A stretch of DNA of 64,000 nt from Phenylobacterium sp. Root1290. GTDB taxonomy: Bacteria; Pseudomonadota; Alphaproteobacteria; Caulobacterales; Caulobacteraceae. A model generated the notes under the pieces. It worked only from the letters and a program-made list of their open reading frames with translations. It did not search any database and was not told where the DNA came from. The position numbers and the translations under genes were made by a program. Every line of letters starts with the position of its first letter. Within the stretch, counting starts at the first letter, position 1. Shown in pieces: positions 9,012 through 17,275 of the stretch. Location: contig NZ_LMEE01000001.1 of NCBI RefSeq assembly GCF_001425305.1, positions 926,216-990,215 of the forward strand. The letters are read 5' to 3'.

Positions 9012-9584
9012 ATGACCCAGCCTCGCCGCCGCCAGCCTGAAGCCACCCGCGCCCAGATCATCGGGGCCGCGATGCAGACTCTGCAGGAGAGTGGCGCGGC
9101 CGGGTTCACACTGGACGCCGTTGTCGCGCGCCTGCCGCTCAGCAAGGGCGCGCTGCTGCACCACTTTCCAAGCAAGGCCGAGCTGCTGAAAGCGATGGTC
9201 GACGAGGCCGGCGAGAAGTTCGTCGGCCGCATCGAAGCGTTAGCGGCCAAGGACCCGCATCCGGTGGGACGCTATTCGCGCGCCTATCTGGCGGCCACGG
9301 TCGAGCTGACCATGAGCCCCGAGGAGGTGCGGACCAGCAAGGTGGTGCTGGTCGCCTGCCTGCTGGAACCGAGCCTGGCCGACCGCTGGCAGTGGTGGAC
9401 CGACCAGGTCACCCGCGACGAGCCCAACGACGTGGTCGGCGCCGACGACGCGCTGCTGCAGCGGCTGGTCGCCGACGGGCTGTGGCTGTCGGACGTGTTC
9501 GGGAACAAGCCCGTGCCGATGGAGCAGCGGCGGGTGATCGGCGCGCTGATGGGCGCCTCGCCGCTGCTAGAAAACGGAATCTAG
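9012..9584 (+). CDS. TetR/AcrR-family transcriptional regulator
   Basis: A 190-residue protein. Residues about 10-60 form the TetR DNA-binding domain (EATRAQIIGAAMQTLQESG, then FTLDAVVARLPLSKGALLHHFPSKAELL). The C-terminal part resembles TetR_C ligand-binding domains. It is a candidate controller of the island and of the CTTGCA motif, although no copy of that motif lies in front of it. Its end overlaps the convergent flavoprotein gene by 4 bp. Confidence 0.9.
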   Translation: MTQPRRRQPEATRAQIIGAAMQTLQESGAAGFTLDAVVARLPLSKGALLHHFPSKAELLKAMVDEAGEKFVGRIEALAAKDPHPVGRYSRAYLAATVELTMSPEEVRTSKVVLVACLLEPSLADRWQWWTDQVTRDEPNDVVGADDALLQRLVADGLWLSDVFGNKPVPMEQRRVIGALMGASPLLENGI

Positions 9585-10498
9585 CGCGCCTTGGCCGCCG
9601 CGTACTCTTCGACCAGCTGGTCGACGATGACGCCGACCTGCTCGATGGCGCGCACGGCGCCGACGCCCTGCCCCGCGGACCAGACATCCTTCCAACGCTT
9701 GGCGTCGTTGTCCTCGGGCCGGCCGAGGTCGATCTCGGCCTTGGCGCCCATGGCCGCGGGATCGAAGCCAGCGGCGACCAGACTGCCCTTCAGCCAATTG
9801 GCGGGCACGCCGGTCAGCGAGGCCGAGAGGATGATCTCGTCGGCGCTCGCCTCGACCAGCATGGTCTTGTAGTCGGGGTGGGCCATGCTCTCCTCGGCGG
9901 CGATCAGCCGGGTGCCGAGATAGGCGTAGTCGGCGCCCAGGATCTCGGCCGCGCGAACCGCCTCGCCTGACCCGATGGCGCCGCCCAGAACGATGACCCC
10001 GTCGAAGAACTCGCGCACCGCCGGAACGAAGGCGAAGGCCGACAGCTGGCCGGTATGGCCCCCGGCGCCGGCCGAGATCAGCACCAGACCATCAACGCCG
10101 GCCTGCGCCGCCTTCCTGGCGTAGGAGATCGAGTTCACATCGGCCAGAACCTTGCCGCCATAGGCCTGGACCTCCGCCACCAGTTCCTTGGGACTGCCCA
10201 GGGCGGTGATGACGATCGGCGGCTTGTGCTTCATGACCAGCTCAAGCTCTTCGGCCATACGCTCATAGGTGCGGTGAACCATGATGTTGATGGCCCAGGG
10301 CGCGTCGCCGACCGTGGCCTTGATCTCGCCCAGCCACTGGTCCAGCACCTCGATGGTGCGGGCGTTGTTGGCGGGGAATGAGCCGACGATCCCGGCCTTG
10401 CACGCCGCCAGCACCAGTTCCGGTCCGGAGACCAGGAACATCGGCGCGGCGATGGCCGGCAGCCGCAGCCGCCCCTTGAGCGAAACCAGATCCTGCAT
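9581..10498 (-). CDS. Nitronate monooxygenase-like FMN enzyme
   Basis: A 305-residue TIM-barrel flavoprotein of the 2-nitropropane dioxygenase/NMO family. It has the N-terminal PAIAAPMFLVSG, LVLISAGAGGHTGQ in the FMN phosphate region, and VIVLGGAIGSGEAVRAAEILGADYAYLGTR. Many relatives in degradation clusters do not act on nitronates but use FMN for other oxidations or reductions of acyl-CoA-type substrates, so the name describes the family only. It is divergent from the SnoaL pair with two copies of the CTTGCA motif between. Confidence 0.88.
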   Translation of the reverse strand: MQDLVSLKGRLRLPAIAAPMFLVSGPELVLAACKAGIVGSFPANNARTIEVLDQWLGEIKATVGDAPWAINIMVHRTYERMAEELELVMKHKPPIVITALGSPKELVAEVQAYGGKVLADVNSISYARKAAQAGVDGLVLISAGAGGHTGQLSAFAFVPAVREFFDGVIVLGGAIGSGEAVRAAEILGADYAYLGTRLIAAEESMAHPDYKTMLVEASADEIILSASLTGVPANWLKGSLVAAGFDPAAMGAKAEIDLGRPEDNDAKRWKDVWSAGQGVGAVRAIEQVGVIVDQLVEEYAAAKAR

Positions 10499-10558
10499 CG
10501 CGTATCCTTACATCCCCAGGCGCGAACCCCCCGCGCCCCTAAAAGCCGCAAGCCTTGA

Positions 10559-10579
10559 CTTGCAAATCGCAACTTATTG
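10559..10579 (+). promoter_or_regulatory. Putative operator, CTTGCA motif copy 3
   Basis: Has CTTGCAAAT at 1-9, ACT at 14-16 and A at 18. It lies between the flavoprotein and SnoaL genes, 58 bp before copy 4 in the same orientation. This spacing is almost the same as the 56 bp between copies 1 and 2. Confidence 0.5.
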
Positions 10580-10616
10580 ACCACCCGCAGCGGCGTCAAC
10601 CGCCGCGGCGTTGTTA

Positions 10617-10637
10617 CTTGCAAATTCGAACTTACGC
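10617..10637 (+). promoter_or_regulatory. Putative operator, CTTGCA motif copy 4
   Basis: Has CTTGCAAAT at 1-9, ACT at 14-16 and A at 18. It is the second member of the direct pair and lies 41 bp upstream of the first SnoaL start. Confidence 0.5.
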
Positions 10638-10677
10638 CAATAGCCTGCTGTCAGGGAAACGCAGGAGGGACGCGGTC

Positions 10678-11070
10678 ATGAGCGAAAACATGAAGACGCT
10701 GGAGGCGATGATCGCCGCCTCCAAACGGAAGGATCACGACGCCTTCGTCGACACGCTCGCCGACGACTTCGAGTATCACTGGCGCGTCGGGACCAAGCCG
10801 ATCCGCGACAAGGCCACCATGCGCAAGTTCATCCGCAACTACGAGCAGGGCTTCGACCAGCGCGAATGGACCGTGCTGAACTGGGCCGAGAAGGGCGACA
10901 CGCTGTTGGTCGAGGGCGTCGAGAAGCTCTACGACCGCGCTCGCGACGTCCTGATCGACAACCCGTTCATGCAGGCCATCGAATTCCGCGAAGGCAAGAT
11001 CTGCAAGCTGCGCGACTACTACGACTCGGCCCGTTTCCCGGCCGCCCCCAACCAGGAGAGCGCCGCGTGA
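10678..11070 (+). CDS. SnoaL/NTF2-like protein 1
   Basis: A 130-residue protein of the NTF2-like fold: an N-terminal helix (MKTLEAMIAASKRKDHDAFV), then DDFEYHWRVGTKPIRDKATM and a conserved strand set ending in KICKLRDYYDS. The fold includes ketosteroid isomerases, polyketide cyclases and many unassigned proteins. The start at 10678 follows GGAGG. It overlaps the next, related gene by 4 bp, so the pair may form a heteromer. Its place among acyl-CoA enzymes suggests an isomerase or hydratase role, which is unproven. Confidence 0.85.
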   Translation: MSENMKTLEAMIAASKRKDHDAFVDTLADDFEYHWRVGTKPIRDKATMRKFIRNYEQGFDQREWTVLNWAEKGDTLLVEGVEKLYDRARDVLIDNPFMQAIEFREGKICKLRDYYDSARFPAAPNQESAA

Positions 11071-11444
11071 GCGAAGCCAAGATCGACGTCATCCGCCGCC
11101 TGCAGCAGGCCATCGCCGCCAAGGACAAGGCCGGCTTCCTCGACTTCTTCGCGCCGGAGGTGGAGTACCACTATCACGTCGGCACCCGCCCGCTGATGGG
11201 CCGCGACTGGGTCGAGAAGTTCATCACCAAGTACTGGGCCGACAACAGCGGTTCGACCTGGGTGATCGAGCGCCACGCCGAAACCGACACCCACCTCTTC
11301 ACCGAGGGGCGCGAGGAGTACGTCAACGCCAGCGGCCAAACCGTGACCCACCCCTATATGGGCGTCATCGAATTCAAGCCGGACGGCAAGATCGTCAGCT
11401 GGCGCGACTACTTCCAGATGGCCGACCCGAACGCCACCCACTGA
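11067..11444 (+). CDS. SnoaL/NTF2-like protein 2
   Basis: A 125-residue NTF2-like protein starting at GTG, translationally coupled to the first SnoaL gene (GTGA overlap). It is visibly a paralogue: VEYHYHVGTRPLMG here against FEYHWRVGTKPIRD there, and a shared C-terminal pattern of IEF, KI and RDY. Tandem NTF2-like pairs often make heterodimers. A 13-bp hairpin follows the stop. Function is not assigned. Confidence 0.85.
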   Translation: MSEAKIDVIRRLQQAIAAKDKAGFLDFFAPEVEYHYHVGTRPLMGRDWVEKFITKYWADNSGSTWVIERHAETDTHLFTEGREEYVNASGQTVTHPYMGVIEFKPDGKIVSWRDYFQMADPNATH

Positions 11445-11451
11445 CCGGCGC

Positions 11452-11480
11452 GCCTGTCTTCCGCTGCGCGGAAGACAGGC
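11452..11480. terminator. Bidirectional terminator hairpin
   Basis: A perfect 13-bp stem (11452-11464 with 11468-11480) has a 3-nt loop and fits exactly between two convergent genes ending at 11444 and 11481. There is no T-run on either side, so it may act as an insulating hairpin or a factor-assisted terminator. Confidence 0.7.
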
Positions 11481-12005
11481 CTACCAGCCGACCGCGTTGC
11501 GCAGCCGAATCCCGCTGGCGTGCAGGCTGCTGTCCCAGACCCCGCGCAGGGGCGTCAGGCTGTCGACGACCTTCAGCGCGACGCCGCAGGCCGCCAGCGC
11601 GGCCGGCAGGTCGGCGACCTCGTTGACGGCCAATGGCGTGACCGCGGTGCGCGAGACCCACATGCCGGCGTCATCGAGGCTTTCGAAGCCGTCGCCCGGC
11701 AAGTCGTAGCGGTAGATCCGCGCCGTGTTCAGAGCCGCGAGCCAGCGGGCCTCCACATAGGCCGCCCGGCCCGCCTCCCCCAGCCAGGCGGCGCGATCCT
11801 CGGCGCTCGTCGTCGCCAGCGGCCAGATCAGGATGCGCGGGCAGTCGCGGGGGAAGAGGTACATGCTCTGGTGCGGCTCATCGATCGCCCAGACCAGCGG
11901 ACCGTTCAGCCACTCGCGCCCAGGCGGCCGCGCCGACGGCGCGCGGACGGGCCGCGGCTCGAACCGGGCGATGCCGGGGTCCTCGCTGAAGTGGAACAGG
12001 CGCAT
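11481..12005 (-). CDS. DUF6886-like protein
   Basis: A 174-residue protein beginning MRLFHFSEDPGIARFEPRP, with VWAIDEPHQSMYLFPRDCPRI and a later RIYRYDLP segment. This is the pattern of a conserved uncharacterised family that resembles RES/ADP-ribosyl-type small domains. No signal peptide or membrane segment is visible. It is convergent with the SnoaL pair and followed upstream by an unrelated membrane-anchored protein. No activity can be assigned. Confidence 0.75.
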   Translation of the reverse strand: MRLFHFSEDPGIARFEPRPVRAPSARPPGREWLNGPLVWAIDEPHQSMYLFPRDCPRILIWPLATTSAEDRAAWLGEAGRAAYVEARWLAALNTARIYRYDLPGDGFESLDDAGMWVSRTAVTPLAVNEVADLPAALAACGVALKVVDSLTPLRGVWDSSLHASGIRLRNAVGW

Positions 12006-12044
12006 GGGCGAAGTACGGATCTGCCGCCCCCGTTCGTCAACGCA

Positions 12045-12611
12045 CTAGAACGACCAGGCGCAGCCGATGCCGATGGCGGCCCCTTGTTCGCCGGCCGGAT
12101 CAGCGTCGCCCCCTGCCCGCGCCTTGCAGCCGTTCTTCGGCTTGCGGGCGAGGTACGGATCTGGGTCGCGGGCGAAGGCGCCGCGGACGTCGAGATTGAG
12201 CTTCGGCGCACGGCGGTCCTCGAGAGCGCCCAGGCGATCGGCGCATCGCTGGCGCTCGTCGTCGCTGAGATCGGCCAGCCGGCAGCCGATGAGCCCGCGC
12301 AATGCGCGGCGCACGGCCGGCGGGGCGGCCTGATCGCCTGCCTCACCATTGCCTGACACGGGCGCGGCGGCGGCGTCCCTTCGGACGACGGGCGCGCGTT
12401 CGGGCGAGCGGGCCGTGTGCGGGCGCGGCGCCTGCCGCGGCGGCGGCGGCGCGCGGCGCAGGACGATCGGCGGGGCCAGGAAGACCTGCATCGCCGGAGC
12501 GTCCGGCGTCGGCGTAATGTCGTGCCGCTGGGTCATCAGCCAGCCAAGGGCGACGACGTGCGCCCCCACCGACAAGGCCAGCAGCATCAGCCGATCCTGC
12601 GCACGCGCCAT
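12045..12611 (-). CDS. Membrane-anchored Pro/Arg-rich protein, unknown
   Basis: A 188-residue protein. A hydrophobic segment near the N-terminus (LMLLALSVGAHVVALGWLM) is followed by a Pro/Arg-rich linker (about residues 45-80). The small C-terminal domain has cysteines (GLIGCRL, RQRCADRL, NGCKA, GIGCAW). The layout recalls TonB-like or energy-transducer proteins, but no TonB C-terminal domain is recognisable. The ATG at 12611 is preferred over the GTG at 12617 because GAGAGG lies 6 nt before it. The four cysteines could form periplasmic disulfides. Confidence 0.7.
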   Translation of the reverse strand: MARAQDRLMLLALSVGAHVVALGWLMTQRHDITPTPDAPAMQVFLAPPIVLRRAPPPPRQAPRPHTARSPERAPVVRRDAAAAPVSGNGEAGDQAAPPAVRRALRGLIGCRLADLSDDERQRCADRLGALEDRRAPKLNLDVRGAFARDPDPYLARKPKNGCKARAGGDADPAGEQGAAIGIGCAWSF

Positions 12612-12664
12612 CACCACCCTCTCGCGAACTGCGGCAGCGACGCTCGTTCCGGGCGAAGGTGGAA

Positions 12665-13099
12665 TTATGGCAAAGCTTGGCGTGGGGTCAGCACGCCGCT
12701 GGCGGCGAGTGGGGCGATCAGCCCGGCGATGAACAGGGTGTTCGGGATCACGTTGAGGCCAAAGCCGGTGGCCACCGACAGGGCGCTGTCGATGACGTAC
12801 CAGAGAAGGCCGCTGGCCAGGATCATCATCCAGATCGGGCGGCCGTCGCGGCCCAGGCGCACGGCGCCGTCGATGGCGGCCGCGAGGGTCACGCTCCAGC
12901 CGATCGTGACCGCGCCAAGCACGGCCAGGGCGAACCGCATCGGCCCTTCGATGACCAAGGGCTCAGGCCCGTTAAGCAGGTCGAGCAATGCGGCGACCGG
13001 GCCGCTGGTCGCCGCCGACGCTCCCGCCGCGAGCACCACGCCGAACACGCCGACCGCCGCGCACCACGCCGTCAGCCACTTGCGCCAGAACCCGTTCAT
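12665..13099 (-). CDS. Four-helix membrane protein, unknown
   Basis: A 144-residue, strongly hydrophobic protein with four predicted membrane segments, near residues 8-28, 55-80, 88-110 and 112-136. It has no recognised family motif. Its start is preceded by AGGGAG, which falls in the loop and 3' arm of an 8-bp hairpin (13101-13128), so translation may be controlled by RNA folding. Similar small membrane proteins are common in Caulobacterales and largely uncharacterised. Confidence 0.75.
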   Translation of the reverse strand: MNGFWRKWLTAWCAAVGVFGVVLAAGASAATSGPVAALLDLLNGPEPLVIEGPMRFALAVLGAVTIGWSVTLAAAIDGAVRLGRDGRPIWMMILASGLLWYVIDSALSVATGFGLNVIPNTLFIAGLIAPLAASGVLTPRQALP

Positions 13100-13100
13100 C

Positions 13101-13128
13101 GCCTGCTCCCTGAAGCTTTTGAGCAGGC
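13101..13128 (-). promoter_or_regulatory. RBS-overlapping hairpin before the membrane protein
   Basis: GCCTGCTC (13101-13108) pairs with GAGCAGGC (13121-13128) around a 12-nt loop. On the minus-strand transcript the AGGGAG ribosome-binding site spans the loop and the start of the 3' arm, 2-10 nt before the ATG. It could be an RNA switch or thermosensor. The structure is seen; the function is inferred. Confidence 0.45.
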
Positions 13129-13165
13129 TAGGCGCAGTGGCGCTCCCACACCATTACCTCTGAGG

Positions 13166-14656
13166 TCAGGCCTTGGCGCGCTCGTCACGCAAGGCGCTGC
13201 GGCGGACCTTGCCGGCGTCGTCGCGCAGACGCTCGTGGGTGACCTCGAGGCTGCGCGGGATCTTGTAGGGAGCGATGCGCTCGGCCAGGAACGCCTTGAC
13301 CGCCGCCCCGTCGAGCGATGGGCCGCCGGGCGCCATCTCCAGGATCGCGTGGACGCTCTGGCCCAGGTCCTCGTCCGGCAGGCCGACGACGACGCTGGAG
13401 AGCACGCCGGGGTAGGCGTCGACCGCGGCCTCGACCTCGGCCGGGTAGATATTCGCCCCGCCCGAGATGATCAGGTCGGTGCGCCGGTCGGCGAGGTAGA
13501 GATAGCCCTCCTCGTCGATGTGTCCGAGGTCGCCGAAGGTCTCCCACTCGCCCTTCGCCCGCGGCTCGGCGCCGATGTAGTGGTAGGTCGCCCCGCGTCC
13601 GCCGGCCGGCAGGAAGAACACCTCGCCGACTTCGCCCGCCGGCGCCGGTGTCCCGTCCTCGCGCAGGATGCGGATCTCGCTGCCCGGCAGCAGGCGGCCG
13701 ACCGAGCCCTTGTGGGTCAGCCATTCACGGCCGCCGATGGACGTGCCGCCCATGGCCTCGGTGCCGGAATAGACTTCCCAAACCGCGTCGGGGCCGAGCC
13801 ACTCGATCCACTTCTCCTTGAGCCAGACCGGGCAGGCAGAGGCGATGTGGACGATCATCTCCAGGCTGGAGACGTCGGCGGCGACCCGCTCCTCGTCCGG
13901 CAGCCGCCAGATGCGGTGCATCATGGTCGGGACGAGATAGGCCCACTGGACCTTGTGCTCGCCGATCAGGCGCAGGGTCTCGGACGGATCGAAGCGCTTG
14001 GTGATCACCAGATGGCACCCCCAGCACAGCGCCATGTAGGCCAGGCCGAAAGGCGCGGCGTGATAGAGCGGGCCAGGGATGATCACCGTGTCGCCGACCT
14101 GCATGCCGAGCGAAGGCGCATCCGGGTCGATGATCGAGGTCGCGTGGTCGACAATGACCTTGGGCCGGCCGGTGCTGCCACCGCTGGCGATCGCCTTGAC
14201 GTGCTTTGCGGTCAGTTCGGGCAGCGGATCGGCCGAGGCGCCTTCGTCATAGGTCGCCGCTTCGTCGAGGAAGTCGACGCCCGCGGCGCGGGTCGCCTCG
14301 CCGCCGATGACGACGCGGGGCTGCATCAGCTCGATGATCGCCTTCATCTCGGGCGCAGGCAGGCGATAGGACACCGGCGCTGGGGTCGCGCCCAGGGTCC
14401 AGGCGGCGAAGGCCAGTTCCAGGAAAGCCGGGCCGTTCGGCAGGGCGATGGCGACGAAGTCCCCTTCCCGCACGCCATGGGCGGCGAGGCCACGGGCGCG
14501 GCGGTTCACGCGGGCGGCGAACTGCGCCCGGGTCAGGGTCTTGCCCTCGCAGGTGATGGCCGGGGCGTCCGGATCGCGGGCCGCATGCAGGCCCGGCAGG
14601 GTTCCGATCGGCTGCGGCGCGGGCGGCGCGATGGTGGGCGACAGCAGGGTTCTCAC
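13166..14656 (-). CDS. AMP-forming acyl-CoA ligase 2
   Basis: A 496-residue ANL-superfamily ligase. It has an AMP-binding loop SGGSTGRPKVIVD (a Ser-rich variant of the usual TSGTTGxPK), the motif EVYSGTEAMGG, the hinge GDLGHIDEEGYLYLADR, and the C-terminal region KIPRSLEVTHERLRDDAGKVRRS, where the last lysine would be catalytic. It starts at GTG, overlapping the DUF1295 gene by 4 bp (GTGA), so the two are translationally coupled. It probably activates a carboxylic acid in the same pathway as the neighbouring SDRs; the substrate is unknown. Confidence 0.9.
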   Translation of the reverse strand: MRTLLSPTIAPPAPQPIGTLPGLHAARDPDAPAITCEGKTLTRAQFAARVNRRARGLAAHGVREGDFVAIALPNGPAFLELAFAAWTLGATPAPVSYRLPAPEMKAIIELMQPRVVIGGEATRAAGVDFLDEAATYDEGASADPLPELTAKHVKAIASGGSTGRPKVIVDHATSIIDPDAPSLGMQVGDTVIIPGPLYHAAPFGLAYMALCWGCHLVITKRFDPSETLRLIGEHKVQWAYLVPTMMHRIWRLPDEERVAADVSSLEMIVHIASACPVWLKEKWIEWLGPDAVWEVYSGTEAMGGTSIGGREWLTHKGSVGRLLPGSEIRILREDGTPAPAGEVGEVFFLPAGGRGATYHYIGAEPRAKGEWETFGDLGHIDEEGYLYLADRRTDLIISGGANIYPAEVEAAVDAYPGVLSSVVVGLPDEDLGQSVHAILEMAPGGPSLDGAAVKAFLAERIAPYKIPRSLEVTHERLRDDAGKVRRSALRDERAKA

Positions 14657-15480
14657 GAGGCGCTCCCGTCGATGCGCTTGGGCGGCCAGGGGATCAGCGA
14701 GCTGGTGCGGCGGATGTAATCGTCATAGCCGGGCCGCTGGTGGGTCAGGCGCTTCTCGTAGGAGGGCCCGCCGCTCCAGCGGGTCAGCAGGAAGATCAGC
14801 AGCAGCGGACCTGGCAGCGCCCAGAGGCCGAGCGCCGTCTCGGCGGCGATCAGATAGAAGCCGGTCCAGACGCAGATGTCGCCGAAGTAGTTGGGGTGGC
14901 GGGTGTAGCGCCACAGGCCGCTCGACAGCACCTGACCTTTGTTGGCGGGATTGGCCTTGAAGCGCTTGAGCTGGGAGTCGGCGGTGGTCTCGAAGGCGAT
15001 GCCGAACAGCGACAGCGCCGCTCCGATCCAGCCGATTGCGCCGATAGCGGCGGGCTGGGCCGACATCTGGCCCAGTTGCACCGGCAGGCTGACCACCCAG
15101 AGCAGCGGCGCCTGGAAGGCGAAGACCATCCGCAGCGAGGCGTGGGCGTAGCTCCAGCCTTTGTCGGACTTGGCGCGGTCCATCATCTTCACATAGCGGC
15201 GGTCCGGCCCCTCATGACGCCAGCGGCCAAGGATGTGCAGGCCGAGCCGCAGGCCCCAGGCCAGCGCCAGGCCGGTCAGCAGATAGCGGCGCGCCTGGGC
15301 GCCGTCCGGCGTCTGGAAGAAGCTGGCCACCGCCATGCTGGCCAGGCCCAGCCCCCAGCAGGCGTCGACGAAGGTGACGTCCTTGATCGCCGTCCCGATC
15401 ATCCAGAGGATCAGGAAGCCAGCGACCAACAGGCCGAAATTGACCGCGAGCAAGGTCGCGATCTGCGAAAGCTCAGGCAT
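14653..15480 (-). CDS. DUF1295 membrane protein (steroid 5-alpha-reductase-like)
   Basis: A 275-residue integral membrane protein with about seven hydrophobic segments. It has the family signatures VDACWGLGLA, RLGLHILGRWRHEGPDRRY and the C-terminal GLWRYTRHPNYFGDICVWTG, shared with steroid 5-alpha-reductases and isoprenylcysteine methyltransferases. Members are predicted NADPH-dependent reductases of enone-type lipids. The start at 15480 follows GGGGG. It is coupled to the ligase downstream and lies 11 nt after an SDR gene. Its presence suggests that the island handles a hydrophobic cyclic or isoprenoid substrate. Confidence 0.87.
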   Translation of the reverse strand: MPELSQIATLLAVNFGLLVAGFLILWMIGTAIKDVTFVDACWGLGLASMAVASFFQTPDGAQARRYLLTGLALAWGLRLGLHILGRWRHEGPDRRYVKMMDRAKSDKGWSYAHASLRMVFAFQAPLLWVVSLPVQLGQMSAQPAAIGAIGWIGAALSLFGIAFETTADSQLKRFKANPANKGQVLSSGLWRYTRHPNYFGDICVWTGFYLIAAETALGLWALPGPLLLIFLLTRWSGGPSYEKRLTHQRPGYDDYIRRTSSLIPWPPKRIDGSAS

Positions 15481-15491
15481 CGTCGTTCCCC

Positions 15492-16250
15492 CTAGCGTCC
15501 GGTCGAGATTTCGACGGCCTTGAGCATCTTGGCCATCTGGCGCTCGAGGCCCTTGGGATCGCGGGCCTGGGCCGCGCGCGTCTCGATGGCCATGCGGTCG
15601 GTGTCGACCTCGTCCTGACCGCGCTCGATGGCCTTGATGCCGGCCTTGGCGATCACCGAGGGCGGTTCCTTGGCGCCCTTCACGTGCTCGGCCATGCGGG
15701 TGTCGACCGAGCCGACGATCAGCGCAGAGACCACCGTGCCCTGGTCGGCCAGTTCGGCGCGAATGCACTGGGTCGCCGCGCGCATGGCGAACTTCGACGG
15801 GCTGTAGCCGCCCATGTTCGGAGCCGCGAGGATGCCGCCGACCGACAGCACATTGATGATCCCGCCGCCGCCGTTGCTGGCGAGCGCCGGCGCGAAGGCG
15901 CGGCAGAGGCCGACGGGGCCGAAATAGTTGACCTCCATCTCCTCGCGTGCGCCGTCCAGGCTGTCCGATCCGATCAGCAGGCCGTGGGTGAACGCCCCGG
16001 CGTTGTTGACCAGCAGCGAGACGTCCGGGCGCGCGGCGGCGACGGCGGCGATCTGGTCAGGCTTGCTGACGTCGAGCTGGATCGCCGTGACCTTGGCCGG
16101 GAACTCGGCCTCCAGATGGGCCGCGGAGGCCGCGTCGCGCGCCCCGGCATAGACGTGAGCGGCGCCGGCGGCGACCAGTTCGCGCACGAACGCCTCGCCG
16201 ATACCGCGGTTGGCCCCCGTAACCAGGGCAACGGAATTTCTCACCTGCAT
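15492..16250 (-). CDS. Short-chain dehydrogenase/reductase 1
   Basis: A 252-residue classical SDR. The cofactor motif TGANRGIGEAF is near residue 11, followed by NNAG, the catalytic Ser region (NVLSVGG) and YSPSK (Tyr/Lys). It ends in a charged tail. It oxidises or reduces an alcohol/ketone with NAD(P). It is the first gene of a minus-strand set with the DUF1295 gene and a ligase, with only 11 nt to the DUF1295 gene. The 120-bp gap on its upstream side separates it from the second SDR and could hold its own promoter. Confidence 0.92.
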   Translation of the reverse strand: MQVRNSVALVTGANRGIGEAFVRELVAAGAAHVYAGARDAASAAHLEAEFPAKVTAIQLDVSKPDQIAAVAAARPDVSLLVNNAGAFTHGLLIGSDSLDGAREEMEVNYFGPVGLCRAFAPALASNGGGGIINVLSVGGILAAPNMGGYSPSKFAMRAATQCIRAELADQGTVVSALIVGSVDTRMAEHVKGAKEPPSVIAKAGIKAIERGQDEVDTDRMAIETRAAQARDPKGLERQMAKMLKAVEISTGR

Positions 16251-16370
16251 GCAAGCCCCCGCATAGTGCGCGTTTCCTCCCGCGCTGTTTTTAGTCTTTA
16301 TATGAAAGCTACACGAACGCTTACGCCGTGCAAGGGGCCCTGCGGGCTTTCCGGGCTGACACCCTCGTCG

Positions 16371-17192
16371 CTAGCTCCCCACGTGCGCCGTCCAGGGGGC
16401 CGCCGGGTCGCGGTGATCGGTGCTGAACCAGCGCGGGAAACCGTGCAGGGTCTGGCCGCCATCGACCAGCAGGCTGGTTCCGGTGACGTAGCCGGACGCC
16501 TGGCTGCAGAGGAAGGCGGCGGCCTGGGCCACCTCCTCCGGGCGTCCGGCGCGGCCCAGCGGCGTGGCCCTTGCGAGGGTCTCCGGCACGCCCGGCTCGG
16601 CCAGCAGGCTTTCGGTCATCGGGGTCTCGATAACGCCGGGCAGCACGGCGTTGACCCGAATTCCATAGGCGCCGAGTTCGGAGGCCAGGATCTTGGCCAG
16701 CATCACCAGCCCGGCCTTGGACGCGCAATAGGCCGAGAGCAGATCGGTCGGAAACACCGCGCCAGAGGAGGCGTTGAGCACGATCGCGCCGCCGCCCTGC
16801 AGCATCCGCCGCGCCGCCGCCTGGGCCACCAGGAACGTACCGTCGAGATTGATCGCCGTGTGCCGCCTCCACTCCTTGGCCTCGATCTCCAGGGCCGGGC
16901 GATATCGGCCGTAGCCGGCGTTGGCGAAACAGAAGTCAAGCCGCCCGCCGGTGAAGCCGTCCACCTGATCGAACACCGCAGCGATACTGTCGGGATCGCC
17001 CTGATCGTAGCCGGCGACATCGACGGAGAGCCCCTCCCCGCGCCAGGTTTCAGCCAGGCCGCTCAGGTCCTCCAGCCTTCGGTCGAGCGCCACCACCCTT
17101 GCCCCGCGCTCGGCGAACAGCCGCACCGCCGCGGCGCCCATGCCGCCGGCCGCGCCGGTGACCACGCCCGTCCTGCCCTCGAAATCCCGCAT
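16371..17192 (-). CDS. Short-chain dehydrogenase/reductase 2
   Basis: A 273-residue classical SDR with TGAAGGMGAAA (cofactor), CFANAGYG, LNASSGAVFP (catalytic Ser) and YCASKAG (Tyr and Lys), plus the C-terminal GTSLLVDGG of the FabG-like group. The start at 17192 lies after GGGAGG; the frame runs open further upstream but without family resemblance. It is divergent from a thiolase, with a copy of the CTTGCA motif between. A beta-hydroxyacyl-CoA or cyclic alcohol dehydrogenase is plausible. Confidence 0.92.
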   Translation of the reverse strand: MRDFEGRTGVVTGAAGGMGAAAVRLFAERGARVVALDRRLEDLSGLAETWRGEGLSVDVAGYDQGDPDSIAAVFDQVDGFTGGRLDFCFANAGYGRYRPALEIEAKEWRRHTAINLDGTFLVAQAAARRMLQGGGAIVLNASSGAVFPTDLLSAYCASKAGLVMLAKILASELGAYGIRVNAVLPGVIETPMTESLLAEPGVPETLARATPLGRAGRPEEVAQAAAFLCSQASGYVTGTSLLVDGGQTLHGFPRWFSTDHRDPAAPWTAHVGS

Positions 17193-17208
17193 GCCTGCCT
17201 CCCTATGA

Positions 17209-17229
17209 CTTGCATTTACGAACCGATAC
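17209..17229 (+). promoter_or_regulatory. Putative operator, CTTGCA motif copy 5
   Basis: Has CTTGCATTT at 1-9, ACC at 14-16 and GATAC at 17-21; it matches copy 1 at 15 of 21 positions. It lies between the divergent SDR 2 and thiolase genes, 17 nt from the SDR start and 47 nt from the thiolase start. Confidence 0.5.
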
Positions 17230-17275
17230 CTTAGGCTCGCCGGCAAGATCACGAAAGAAGACGTTGGAGGAAGCC

